Assembly (NCBI RefSeq): GCF_017874035.1
Contig: NZ_JAGGKV010000015.1
Span: 62,001-126,000 of the forward strand
Reading direction: 5' to 3'
DNA length: 64,000 nucleotides
Source of the DNA: Paenibacillus aceris
Lineage (GTDB): Bacteria; Bacillota; Bacilli; Paenibacillales; NBRC-103111
This document shows, in pieces, positions 34,468 to 43,033 of the stretch (the stretch's first letter is position 1; each line of letters starts with the position of its first letter). The notes beneath the pieces are model-generated. The model saw only the letters and a program-made list of their open reading frames with translations. It did not search any database and had not been told where the DNA came from. The position numbers and the translations under genes are program-made.

Positions 34468-35655
34468 ATGAATCGTAGGTTCGTTGTTTATCTTGTTGCG
34501 TTTGCTGCATTTCTTGGGCCGTTCACACAAACCATTTACACCCCGGTGTTACCCGAGGTTGCCAGTCAACTCCACTCCACCTCATTCGTCGTAAACTTGA
34601 CGATTTCAGTGTTTACCTTATTTCTTGCCATCATGCAGATGATCTATGGTCCGCTTACGGACTCGAAGGGGCGCCGCAAAGTCATGCTTTTCGGACTAAC
34701 GCTGTATGTTATCGCTTCGGCCGGGTGTTTTTTCTCCGAAAGCATAGAGCTGCTTCTTGTCTTCCGAGCGTTGCAGGCTATCGGAATCGCCGCGGGATCA
34801 GTCGTTGCGGTTACGGTCATCAGCGACTTGTTCGATGGAAAAGAACGCGGCCAAGCGATGGGAACCTTTCAAATGTTGGTTTCGTTAGGCCCTGTGCTCG
34901 GGCCGGTCATCGGCGGCTTCCTTAGCGGGTTGTTCAATTTTCACTCTGTGTTTCTCGCTCTTGCAGCAACGGGTATGCTTGTGTTGGTTTTCAACTACCT
35001 ATATTTGAAGGAAACAAAACCGGACAACGTCGAAGCTGGCCGCTTTCAACCGCGGGATTTTGCAAAGATTCTTCAGAATCGGATCGGATCGTCCATTATT
35101 TATCTTGGGTTTATTCAGTATTATGTGTTTTACGATTTTCTTGTCTTCCTGCCGAACATCTTAAGCGATCGTTACGGATTGTCGGCTGAGCAAAAGGGAC
35201 TGGTATTTCTGCCGATGTCGCTTGGCATTGTGGTTGGCAGTTACTTCGGCGGGAAAATCCAAGCACGGATAGATGGAGAAAAGCTGGTCGTTCTGACGAC
35301 TTTTCTAAATGCAATTTCGGTGTTATTCTTCCTCATCTTTTATTCGATTTCATTAGTTTGGTTGCTGGCCGGAATTATCTTCTTCGGGTTATTCCTTGGG
35401 CTCTCTCTCCCCGTGCAGACGACGCTGCTGACCGGAGCTTTCACGAAAAACCGTGCGACTGCCGTCGGAGCGTATAACCTTTTCCGGTATATGGGAATGG
35501 CCTTTAGCCCGATCGTTGGCAGCCTATTCTACCATATCGGCGGCTATTTCTTGTTGTATGGTTTTATCGTAGTAGCGTTTCTGGCTTTTTCCTTTCTTTT
35601 GTCTCGACGTCTCCTTGGCTCACAAGCAAATAGTCCGTCCCTTGAGAAGGGATGA
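34468..35655 (+). CDS. MFS transporter, DHA1 (Bcr/CflA-like, 12-TM)
   Basis: A 395-residue proton-linked efflux protein. Motif A is YGPLTDSKGRRKVML, the helix-4 motif FRALQAIGIAAGS, and motif C LGPVLGPVIGGFL in helix 5. About 12 helices. ATG 34468 lies 9 nt after AAAGGA; a TTG three codons earlier abuts that site. Likely controlled by the divergent LysR at 33470. Drug or metabolite efflux is inferred from family. Followed by an intrinsic terminator. Confidence 0.9.
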   Translation: MNRRFVVYLVAFAAFLGPFTQTIYTPVLPEVASQLHSTSFVVNLTISVFTLFLAIMQMIYGPLTDSKGRRKVMLFGLTLYVIASAGCFFSESIELLLVFRALQAIGIAAGSVVAVTVISDLFDGKERGQAMGTFQMLVSLGPVLGPVIGGFLSGLFNFHSVFLALAATGMLVLVFNYLYLKETKPDNVEAGRFQPRDFAKILQNRIGSSIIYLGFIQYYVFYDFLVFLPNILSDRYGLSAEQKGLVFLPMSLGIVVGSYFGGKIQARIDGEKLVVLTTFLNAISVLFFLIFYSISLVWLLAGIIFFGLFLGLSLPVQTTLLTGAFTKNRATAVGAYNLFRYMGMAFSPIVGSLFYHIGGYFLLYGFIVVAFLAFSFLLSRRLLGSQANSPSLEKG

Positions 35656-35667
35656 ATTCGGAATTGC

Positions 35668-35693
35668 AAAAAAGCCGCGATTTACGCGGCTTT
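35668..35693 (+). terminator. Intrinsic terminator after the MFS gene
   Basis: AAAGCCGCG-ATTTA-CGCGGCTTT. Confidence 0.85.
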
Positions 35694-35775
35694 CCATGAG
35701 ACAATGTTCTTGTCACATACTCTTGAACAACATTATCACCTATTTCTCGGAACAAGTATTTGATGCCTTCCCCAA

Positions 35776-36687
35776 TCACAGCCGCTGTTCATAATCTTGG
35801 CTGATTTGCGGCGGATTGGCTTGGATATAGGCAATAAACTCCCGGGATGCATAAGAAAGGTATTTATCCCGGGGATAAATAAGCGCCAACTCCCAAGCAA
35901 TCTGCGGATGGGAAATTGAAACGGTCTGAACGGCAAGATGATGCAAACGGTTCGCCATCGATCTGGGGATCAATGAAATTCCTAATTGAGACGACACCAT
36001 CTCACAGCAGAAATCCCACAGTGAGGTCATATGAATTGCCTCGGGTTCGAATCCGGCCTGCGAGCATGCTTGCCAAACTACGTCATGCAGGGCGAATTCC
36101 TTGGTGAACAGAATAAACGGCTCATTCTTTAATTCGACTAAACTGACAGATTTTCTCCCGGCAAGCCAGTGATGATTGCTTACAATGACAACCAGCTCTT
36201 CAGATAACAATGGAACCGTTCCATACAGCTTAGTGTTCACAGGTAACACAGTGACCCCAAAATCGATATTTCCTTGATCCATCTGCATCTCTACCTGTTT
36301 CGCGCTGTATTCTACCATTTGAATCTCAATCCTGGGATAACTCTTCTTGAATCCGGCAATTATTTTTGGGAAAAGCAATGCGCTGATTGTAGGCAATATT
36401 CCCATCTTCACTTTTCCTCTTTTCAATTGAACCAGCTCATTAACAGAAGAAGTTAACTCCTCCAGCAGTTGCAAAATTATTAAAGCCTTCTCGTTAACCA
36501 ACTTTCCTGTATCCGTGAGTTCAACCTCCCTCTCGGAACGGTCAAGCAAAGTAACTCCCAATTCATCTTCCAGACTTTTGATCATCTTGCTGATGGATGG
36601 TTGAGAAACAAAAAGGGCCTGCGAAGCTTTTGTGAAATTTTTATATTTGGCCACTTCTGCAAAATAATGAAGCTGTCTAATATCCAT
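35776..36687 (-). CDS. LysR-family regulator at the end of the branched-chain catabolic operon
   Basis: A 303-residue regulator of the CynR/CysL-like LysR group: MDIRQLHYFAEVAKYKNFTKASQALFVSQ is the helix-turn-helix. The frame is open 34 codons upstream, but that extension lies inside the operon terminator at 36776-36817, so ATG 36687 is chosen although AGGAGG is rather far (14 nt). It lies downstream of, and codirectional with, the leucine catabolic operon, separated by the terminator. It could regulate that operon from behind or be unrelated. Confidence 0.88.
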   Translation of the reverse strand: MDIRQLHYFAEVAKYKNFTKASQALFVSQPSISKMIKSLEDELGVTLLDRSEREVELTDTGKLVNEKALIILQLLEELTSSVNELVQLKRGKVKMGILPTISALLFPKIIAGFKKSYPRIEIQMVEYSAKQVEMQMDQGNIDFGVTVLPVNTKLYGTVPLLSEELVVIVSNHHWLAGRKSVSLVELKNEPFILFTKEFALHDVVWQACSQAGFEPEAIHMTSLWDFCCEMVSSQLGISLIPRSMANRLHHLAVQTVSISHPQIAWELALIYPRDKYLSYASREFIAYIQANPPQISQDYEQRL

Positions 36688-36775
36688 CTGATCCGGATCT
36701 GCCTCCTTCCCCCTATAGGCAAAGTGGTATCCAAACCATTCATCCTTCGTCTTAAGATTATGATATGTCGTACGC

Positions 36776-36817
36776 GCAAAAAACAGCACCGCGCGCCGCT
36801 AAACGCTTAGTGCTGTT
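36776..36817 (-). terminator. Intrinsic terminator of the bkd-yng operon
   Basis: On the minus strand AACAGCAC pairs with GTGCTGTT with an inner GC-rich part and then T6. It ends the nine-gene operon. Confidence 0.85.
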
Positions 36818-36833
36818 CGATAATGCCGGCAAA

Positions 36834-38372
36834 TTAAACCGGATATACCGGGTGCTTCCGCTCAGAGAAGACCATAACTTTTGAAGAATAAGCCTCGAAT
36901 CGATTCACTAACTCGCCGCGTAACGAATTGGCCGGAATAATCCCATCAATAATCATTTCTGAGGCTAACCGGTAAATATCAATATCTTGCTTATATTCCT
37001 CCCGCTTTTGCTGGGTAAAAGCGGCCCGTTCGTTCTCAGGCAACCCGGCAATTTTATTGGCATAGACCGCGTTAACCGCAGCTTCCGGTCCCATCACTGC
37101 AATTTGAGCTGTAGGCAATGCGAGACAGCAATCCGGTTCAAACGCAGGACCAGCCATAGCATAGAGTCCTGCCCCGTAGGCTTTACGAACAATCACCGAG
37201 ATTTTTGGTACGCTCGCCTCAGACATGGCAGAAATCATTTTCGCACCATGGCGGATAATTCCTGCCCGTTCCACTTTGGTACCGATCATAAAACCAGGGA
37301 CGTCGACAAGAAACAGAAGCGGGATATGAAATGCGTCGCAAAGGTTAATAAATCTGGTTGCCTTATCCGCCGAATCGTGGAACAGCACGCCTCCTTTAAC
37401 CTGCGGCTGATTCGCAATGATCCCAACCGGTTTTCCGTTCATTCGGGCCAATCCCGTAATCAATTCGCCGGCAAACAGCTTCTTAATCTCGAAGAATGAC
37501 CCCTCGTCAATAATCCGGTCAATTAGGCCATACATATTAAACGGGGCATTCTGATTGGATGGGATGAGCTCTTCTAATGACTTCTCAAAGTATTTTGGAG
37601 CCGCTGCTTCCACGACCGGCGGTTTTTCGGAAAAATTGGCGGGAAAATAGGAGAGGTATCGTCGTGCCATCGAAATGGCTTCTTCTTCGTCTTTGGCCAG
37701 CACATCACCGCATCCAGATACCGAGCAATGCATGCGCGCGCCTCCCATTTCTTCTAACGTAACCTTTTCTCCGATAACCATCTCTGCCATCCGCGGGGAA
37801 CCGAGATACATGGATGCGTTTCCATCCACCATAATTACGATATCGCAAAATGCCGGAATGTATGCTCCGCCTGCAGCCGAAGGACCAAAGAGCAAGCAGA
37901 TTTGAGGGATTTTACCCGACAATTTGACCTGATTGTAGAAAATACGGCCAGCCCCGCGCCGTCCGGGGAACATCTCCACCTGGTCCGTAATGCGAGCACC
38001 TGCTGAATCCACCAGGTAAATCAATGGCACTCTCATTTTGTCGGCCGTCTCTTGTATTCGAATGATCTTCTCTACCGTACGTGATCCCCAAGAACCGGCT
38101 TTGACGGTGGAATCATTGGCCATTACACAAACGATTCTCCCGTCAATCTTTCCAATCGCCGTAACCACGCCATCCGACGGAAGATCTTCTGCCATGCAGT
38201 TGGCGAATAATGCATCCTCCAACTCGAAACCCGGATCAAACAATAACTTCAAACGGTCGCGAACAAATTGTTTTCCTTGCCCCGCGTTCTTTTGATGATA
38301 AGCCTGTGCTCCCCCTTTGAAGATCCGTGAAATACGTTCCTGCAGCTCCTCCGGATTTATTTCCATGGTCAT
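36834..38372 (-). CDS. yngE: Acyl-CoA carboxylase carboxyltransferase subunit (3-methylcrotonyl-CoA carboxylase beta, YngE-like)
   Basis: A 512-residue biotin-dependent carboxyltransferase. It transfers CO2 from carboxybiotin to 3-methylcrotonyl-CoA (role by operon context; the fold also fits propionyl-CoA). Crotonase-type halves with VDSAGARI, GPSAAGGAYIPAF, the ARMHCSVSGCGD region and DVPGFMIGTKVERAGIIRHGAKM are visible. ATG 38372 follows AGGAGG with 8-nt spacing. It is the last operon gene; the 122-bp gap before it is filled by a 92-bp repeat, unlike the tight spacing elsewhere. It needs the biotin carboxylase and carrier subunits encoded upstream. Confidence 0.92.
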   Translation of the reverse strand: MTMEINPEELQERISRIFKGGAQAYHQKNAGQGKQFVRDRLKLLFDPGFELEDALFANCMAEDLPSDGVVTAIGKIDGRIVCVMANDSTVKAGSWGSRTVEKIIRIQETADKMRVPLIYLVDSAGARITDQVEMFPGRRGAGRIFYNQVKLSGKIPQICLLFGPSAAGGAYIPAFCDIVIMVDGNASMYLGSPRMAEMVIGEKVTLEEMGGARMHCSVSGCGDVLAKDEEEAISMARRYLSYFPANFSEKPPVVEAAAPKYFEKSLEELIPSNQNAPFNMYGLIDRIIDEGSFFEIKKLFAGELITGLARMNGKPVGIIANQPQVKGGVLFHDSADKATRFINLCDAFHIPLLFLVDVPGFMIGTKVERAGIIRHGAKMISAMSEASVPKISVIVRKAYGAGLYAMAGPAFEPDCCLALPTAQIAVMGPEAAVNAVYANKIAGLPENERAAFTQQKREEYKQDIDIYRLASEMIIDGIIPANSLRGELVNRFEAYSSKVMVFSERKHPVYPV

Positions 38373-38390
38373 CCCCTATTCCTCCTATCC

Positions 38391-38482
38391 AAGGATAAAC
38401 GACTTCGTCGTCCTTTTAGGACGAGCGCGTTTATCAAGGTAGATGCGAAGCAAAAGTATAAAACTTATACTTTCTTATCTAC
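38391..38482. repeat. 92-bp structured intergenic repeat, copy A
   Basis: Five mismatches to the copy at 56188-56279. Two nested stem-loops: GATAAAC...GTTTATC enclosing CGTCCT-TTT-AGGACG, and GTAGAT...ATCTAC enclosing AAGTATAA-AAC-TTATACTT. It sits inside an operon directly ahead of the yngE ribosome binding site. Confidence 0.85.
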
Positions 38483-38494
38483 TCAAAATGCTAG

Positions 38495-39277
38495 TTACTC
38501 GCCTTTAAATATGGGGGGACGCTTTTCTTTGAACGCCTGCAGTCCTTCCGAGCGGTCCTTTGTCGGAATCGTTACTTCATAGGCATTTTGCTCAATCGCA
38601 AGCCCGGTACTCATATCCGCATCGAATCCTTTATCGATTGCGAACTTGGCCTGCGCCACGGCGATAGGAGCATTTCGAACAATTTGGCCCGCTATTTCAA
38701 GTGCTTTATCGAGAAGCGATTCAGGCGGTGTCACATACTCTACCAACCCCATGTCTTTAGCCTCGTTAGCATCGATTTTTCTTCCTGTGAAAATGAGCTC
38801 TTTGGCGCGCCCCTTCCCGATCAGCCTCGGCAACCGCTGCGTTCCTCCTGCGCCAGGAATAATCCCAAGTGAAGTCTCCGTGAGGGCGAATGTTGCCGTT
38901 TCGGAGGCGATCCGAATGTCACATGCCAACGCCAATTCTGTTCCCCCGCCAAAAGCTGCACCGTTCACGGCGGCAATGACCGGCTGGGGCAAGGCTTCTA
39001 AATCATTGATGATCTCGCGAATCAAAGAAACCGTCCTGCGCACCTGGTTCATGTCCATCTCTGCGCGCTCTTTTAAATCGGCACCTGCGCAAAAGGCTTT
39101 CTTTCCAGCCCCTGTGACCACGACACAGCGAACAGATCGGTCAAATCTACATGTCGCGGCTGCATCCCGCAATTCTTCCAGCATTTTTATCGATAGCGCA
39201 TTCGCGGCTTCCGGCCGGTTTAAAGTCATGAGCACAATTCCATCGCCAATGTTGGAGACCAATACAGCTTTTTCCAT
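38495..39277 (-). CDS. yngF: Enoyl-CoA hydratase/isomerase (3-methylglutaconyl-CoA hydratase role, YngF-like)
   Basis: A 260-residue crotonase. Hydrates 3-methylglutaconyl-CoA to HMG-CoA in leucine breakdown (role by operon position). The oxyanion hole motifs are KAFCAGADLKERAEM and NGAAFGGGTELALACD, and the catalytic Glu region LTETSLGIIPGAGGTQRLPR carries both Glu positions expected for hydratases. ATG 39277 lies 8 nt after AAGGA; a TTG two codons earlier is weaker. It follows the HMG-CoA lyase gene by 40 bp, the reverse of pathway order but the same order as in B. subtilis. Confidence 0.92.
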   Translation of the reverse strand: MEKAVLVSNIGDGIVLMTLNRPEAANALSIKMLEELRDAAATCRFDRSVRCVVVTGAGKKAFCAGADLKERAEMDMNQVRRTVSLIREIINDLEALPQPVIAAVNGAAFGGGTELALACDIRIASETATFALTETSLGIIPGAGGTQRLPRLIGKGRAKELIFTGRKIDANEAKDMGLVEYVTPPESLLDKALEIAGQIVRNAPIAVAQAKFAIDKGFDADMSTGLAIEQNAYEVTIPTKDRSEGLQAFKEKRPPIFKGE

Positions 39278-39317
39278 GAACAAGATCCTTCCCTGAACCG
39301 AATCACGAGATTATCTT

Positions 39318-40235
39318 TCAGTTCGAGCCGTCGACCTGAAGATTATGGCTTGGTAAAGCTCTTCCTATCTTTCCCTGAATAAAACGGGCAGCGGATAGCA
39401 GCTTTTCCTGATTTACCCCAGTTTTAATCCCCATCGCATCAAGCATGTAAAGTAAATCATCCGAAGCCACATTGCCTGAGGCCCCAGGCGCATACGGGCA
39501 CCCGCCTAAACCGCCGACGGAAGCATCAAACGTCGTGATCCCCATGTCCATGGAGACCAGAATATTGGCAAGCGCCGTCCCGCGCGTATTATGAAAATGC
39601 AGGGCCAGTTTTTTTGCATCAAAACGCTTTAAAAGAATATCCAATACATCTTGCACCTGCTTAGGATTTGCAATGCCAATCGTGTCCCCGAGAGATAACT
39701 CTCCAATCCCCATTTCGAACAAAGTTTCCGATACACGGATCACCTCGTCGATGGAAACAGGGCCTTCATAGGGACAACCGAAGACGGTTGACACATAACC
39801 ACGGACTGACTTTCCTGCTGAAAGAGCTTCTTGTGCCACTTCTCTTAGCATGGGAAAGGTAACGCTAATCGACTTGTTTATGTTCCTTTGATTATGGGTT
39901 TCGCTGGCTGACATAAAGACGGCCGCTTCATCCACATCGACGATGAGCGCTCGCTCCAGCCACCTACGATTCGGAACGAGAGCTGAATAAATGACGCCAG
40001 GCATTCGTTCAATTCCTTTGGCAACTTCTGCAGCATCTGCCAGCGCCGGGATCCACTTTGGATTCACAAACGAAGTGATTTCGATGGATTTGATTCCGGT
40101 GCCGGACAATTGGTTGATCCAAGCTATTTTATCCTCTGTCGAAACAAAGACCTTCTCATTCTGTAATCCATCCCTCGGACCAACCTCTTTGATCGTCACA
40201 CTCGCCGGCCAGTTCATCTCCTCCACCCCCAGCAT
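39318..40235 (-). CDS. yngG: Hydroxymethylglutaryl-CoA lyase
   Basis: Cleaves HMG-CoA to acetoacetate and acetyl-CoA. The 305-residue TIM barrel has EVGPRDGLQNE at the N-terminus (metal/catalytic Arg-Asp), SVRGYVSTVFGCPYEG, LHFHNTRGTALAN (metal His pair) and VGGLGGCPYAPGASGN with the catalytic Cys, the HMG-CoA lyase signature. ATG 40235 lies 4 nt past the biotin carrier stop; an internal ATG at 40217 right after GGAGGAG is an alternative start. Confidence 0.95.
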   Translation of the reverse strand: MLGVEEMNWPASVTIKEVGPRDGLQNEKVFVSTEDKIAWINQLSGTGIKSIEITSFVNPKWIPALADAAEVAKGIERMPGVIYSALVPNRRWLERALIVDVDEAAVFMSASETHNQRNINKSISVTFPMLREVAQEALSAGKSVRGYVSTVFGCPYEGPVSIDEVIRVSETLFEMGIGELSLGDTIGIANPKQVQDVLDILLKRFDAKKLALHFHNTRGTALANILVSMDMGITTFDASVGGLGGCPYAPGASGNVASDDLLYMLDAMGIKTGVNQEKLLSAARFIQGKIGRALPSHNLQVDGSN

Positions 40236-40239
40236 ATGT

Positions 40240-40452
40240 TTAATCCAGTACGATCAATAGACCTCCTTCATCAACAAAGTCGCCTTCGCTCACGATGACT
40301 TCTTTTACCGTCCCTCCGGAACTAACCGCAACCGAGATCTCCATTTTCATCGATTCCAATATGACCACATCTTGTCCCGCTTCGACTTGATCCCCTGGCT
40401 TGACAAGAATTTTATATACACTCCCCGCCATAATCGCCACGATTTTGTTCAC
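40240..40452 (-). CDS. yngHB: Biotin carboxyl carrier protein, short stand-alone form (YngHB-like)
   Basis: A 70-residue biotinyl domain. Lys36 in ESMKMEI is the biotinylation site. It shuttles carboxybiotin between the carboxylase and carboxyltransferase subunits. The frame is open 18 codons upstream, but GTG 40452 has AGGAGG at 8 nt and gives the length of B. subtilis YngHB. Separate single-domain carrier, not fused to the carboxylase as in many MCC alpha subunits. Confidence 0.92.
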   Translation of the reverse strand: MNKIVAIMAGSVYKILVKPGDQVEAGQDVVILESMKMEISVAVSSGGTVKEVIVSEGDFVDEGGLLIVLD

Positions 40453-40510
40453 CTGAATAACCTCCTGTTTTACGAATAGCCTTCCGGAAACTCGCAGAGG
40501 CGCCATATCG

Positions 40511-41857
40511 TCATGTCTTCTCTAGTATATACTTTGCAACGAAATCCGTTGTCGTATCGCCTGAACGGAATGCGGGATGCGCGATTACTTCTTGCAGCAT
40601 CGGGATGTTTGTTTTGATTCCCTGAACTTGATAATGGGCTAACGCCTCTTGAAGTCGGTCAATCGCCTCGTTGCGATCTTTCCCTTTGACTACGAGCTTG
40701 GCAATCATCGGATCATAGAAAGGAGTGACCAGGGAGCCTTCATAAACAGCCAACTCATGGCGGATTCCCTGTCCTTCGGGAATGGCAAACTTCGTAATCG
40801 TTCCCGGAGATGGGAAGAACGTCTTCGGATCTTCTGCATAAATCCGCACTTCAATCGCATGACCGCCCAGTTTCACATCGGATTGACCAAAATTCAAGGA
40901 ATGTCCGGCCGCAATTCGCAGTTGTTCTGCAACCAAGTCTAAGCCGGTAATCTCTTCTGTAATCGTATGCTCGACCTGTAGACGAGTATTCATTTCAAGG
41001 AAAAAGAAGTTTTTGTTCTCGTCAACTAAAAACTCAATGGTTCCTGCATTCCGGTATCCGATGGATTTAGCCGCCATTACCGCCGCTTCTCCCATTTTGC
41101 CGCGTGTGAGTTCATCCAAATAGGTAGATGGGGCTTCCTCCACTACTTTTTGATGACGCCGTTGAATGGAACATTCCCGTTCCCATAAGAACACTGTATT
41201 CCCATATGAATCGGCTAAAATCTGAATTTCGATGTGCCGGGGATTTTCCACAACTTTCTCAATATACATGGCCCCATCTCCGAAAAAATCAGAGGCGCGT
41301 TTCCGGTTCCCTTCAAATGCTTTTTGAATTTCCGATTCGCTGCGAACAATCTGCATACCGATCCCGCCACCGCCGGCTGAAGCCTTGAGCATGACCGGAT
41401 AGCCGATACAACTAGCTACGCGTGCTGCTTCTTCCGCATCCGCTAATGGATAGGAAATGCCAGGGACTACAGGCACACCTGCCTTTTCTATGATATTCCG
41501 GGATTCGATTTTACTGCCCATACGGGAGATGACATCCGCTGATGGACCGATGAATACGATACCGGCTTCCTCACAGCAGCGGGCAAATTCGGCATTTTCC
41601 GAGAGAAGGCCATATCCGGGGTGAATGGCTTCCGATTGGGAAAGACGGGCGATTTCCAAAATTTTTTCGATATTCAAGTAGCTCTCTGCTACTTTAGGAC
41701 CTCCCACCCCGTAGGCCTCATCTGCAAGCTTGATATGAGGGGCTTTCTTATCCGCTTCCGAATATATACAGACGGTGGCAATGCCTAGCGATTTGCATGT
41801 ACGGATTACTCGAGCCGCAATTTCTCCCCGGTTAGCGATTAGAATCTTCTTGAACAT
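40511..41857 (-). CDS. yngHA: Biotin carboxylase subunit (3-methylcrotonyl-CoA carboxylase alpha, YngHA-like)
   Basis: A 448-residue ATP-grasp enzyme of AccC type; carboxylates biotin with ATP and bicarbonate. KILIANRGEIAARVIRTC, the Gly-rich KASAGGGGIGMQIV loop, RHIEIQILAD, ECSIQRRHQKVVEEAPS and LEMNTRLQVEHTITEEITG are visible. No fused biotinyl domain; that is the next gene. ATG 41857 follows GGGGAG by 7 nt and is 4 nt from the stop of the acyl-CoA dehydrogenase, whose stop codon is within this ribosome binding site. Confidence 0.94.
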   Translation of the reverse strand: MFKKILIANRGEIAARVIRTCKSLGIATVCIYSEADKKAPHIKLADEAYGVGGPKVAESYLNIEKILEIARLSQSEAIHPGYGLLSENAEFARCCEEAGIVFIGPSADVISRMGSKIESRNIIEKAGVPVVPGISYPLADAEEAARVASCIGYPVMLKASAGGGGIGMQIVRSESEIQKAFEGNRKRASDFFGDGAMYIEKVVENPRHIEIQILADSYGNTVFLWERECSIQRRHQKVVEEAPSTYLDELTRGKMGEAAVMAAKSIGYRNAGTIEFLVDENKNFFFLEMNTRLQVEHTITEEITGLDLVAEQLRIAAGHSLNFGQSDVKLGGHAIEVRIYAEDPKTFFPSPGTITKFAIPEGQGIRHELAVYEGSLVTPFYDPMIAKLVVKGKDRNEAIDRLQEALAHYQVQGIKTNIPMLQEVIAHPAFRSGDTTTDFVAKYILEKT

Positions 41858-41861
41858 ATTA

Positions 41862-43010
41862 CTACTCCCCTTTACAGCCGATCTGGCGTGCAATCACCAT
41901 TCGTTGTATTTCCGAAGTTCCTTCCCCGATCTCTAAAAGCTTGGCGTCCCGGAAATAGCGCTCCACCTGGTATTCCTTCATATAACCATATCCGCCATGG
42001 ATCTGAATGGCTTGATCGCAAACCTTCATACACATCTCCGAAGCAAATAATTTAGCCATTGCTGCTTCCTTCTTAAATCCTCTTCCTTGATCCTTAAGCC
42101 ATGCCGCTTTATAAACCATGTTGCTTGCTACTTCAATATTCATGGCCATGTCAGCCAGTTTAAATTGGATGGCTTGAAAGGCGGATAAGCTTTTGCCAAA
42201 TTGTTTTCTTACTTTGGCATATTGGAGCGATTTTTCATATGCTCCTTTGGCGATTCCGACTGCCATAGCCCCGATTCCGATTCTCCCTCCGTCAAGCGTA
42301 GCTAGAAATTGCTTGTATCCGTTTCCTTCTTTCCCTAAGAGATTTTCTTTGATAACGGTTGCATTTTCCAAAACCAACTCCGCTGTATTCGAAGCGTGCA
42401 GACCCATCTTTTCATAATTGCTAATGACCGTAACTCCCGGTGCTTCTGTAGATACTATAAACGCACTAATTCCATCCGTCCCTTTGGAGCGATCCGTTAC
42501 GGCCGTGAGAGCCAAGTTTTTGGCAAAGCTTGCATTGGTAATAAAGCATTTGGAACCGGAAATGATCCACTGCTCCTTGTGCAGCTTCGCGGTCGTTTGG
42601 GTTCCTCCTGCATCAGAACCTGCATTCGGTTCAGTCAGCCCAAACGCCCCCAAGTATTCTCCTTTACATAGGGGGGTTAAATATTTTTCCTTTTGCTCGT
42701 GCGTTCCGAATAATTGGATGGGTGCCCCGCCTAAAGAAATATGGGCAGAGTAGGTGATACCTGTAGATGCGCATACCCGACTTAATTCTTCTACAGCGAT
42801 AGCAAAGCTTATTGTATCTGCTCCCCCGCCGCCATATTGTTCTGGAAAAGGCAGACCCATGACTCCCAGCTTAGCTAACTTATCGAAAACAGCTTCCGGA
42901 AATTCCTTTGTACGATCCCGTTCATCTGCTCCCGGTGCAACCTCTCCTTCCGCAAAATCACGCATCATCTTCTTTATCAACGCTTGTTCTTCAGTTAAAT
43001 CAAAATGCAT
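41862..43010 (-). CDS. yngJ: Acyl-CoA dehydrogenase (isovaleryl-CoA dehydrogenase role, YngJ-like)
   Basis: A 382-residue flavoenzyme oxidising acyl-CoA to enoyl-CoA, passing electrons to ETF. GLTEPNAGSDAGGT, ITNASFA, QIHGGYGYMKEYQVERYFRDAK and EIGEGTSEIQRMVIARQI are present. The Glu in EGTSEIQ is the catalytic base position of short-chain and branched-chain dehydrogenases; true isovaleryl-CoA dehydrogenases have Ala/Gly there and use another Glu. Context still makes branched-chain acyl-CoA the likely substrate. No ETF genes are in the window. Confidence 0.93.
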   Translation of the reverse strand: MHFDLTEEQALIKKMMRDFAEGEVAPGADERDRTKEFPEAVFDKLAKLGVMGLPFPEQYGGGGADTISFAIAVEELSRVCASTGITYSAHISLGGAPIQLFGTHEQKEKYLTPLCKGEYLGAFGLTEPNAGSDAGGTQTTAKLHKEQWIISGSKCFITNASFAKNLALTAVTDRSKGTDGISAFIVSTEAPGVTVISNYEKMGLHASNTAELVLENATVIKENLLGKEGNGYKQFLATLDGGRIGIGAMAVGIAKGAYEKSLQYAKVRKQFGKSLSAFQAIQFKLADMAMNIEVASNMVYKAAWLKDQGRGFKKEAAMAKLFASEMCMKVCDQAIQIHGGYGYMKEYQVERYFRDAKLLEIGEGTSEIQRMVIARQIGCKGE

Positions 43011-43033
43011 GATTTCATCGCCCCTTTGAACCG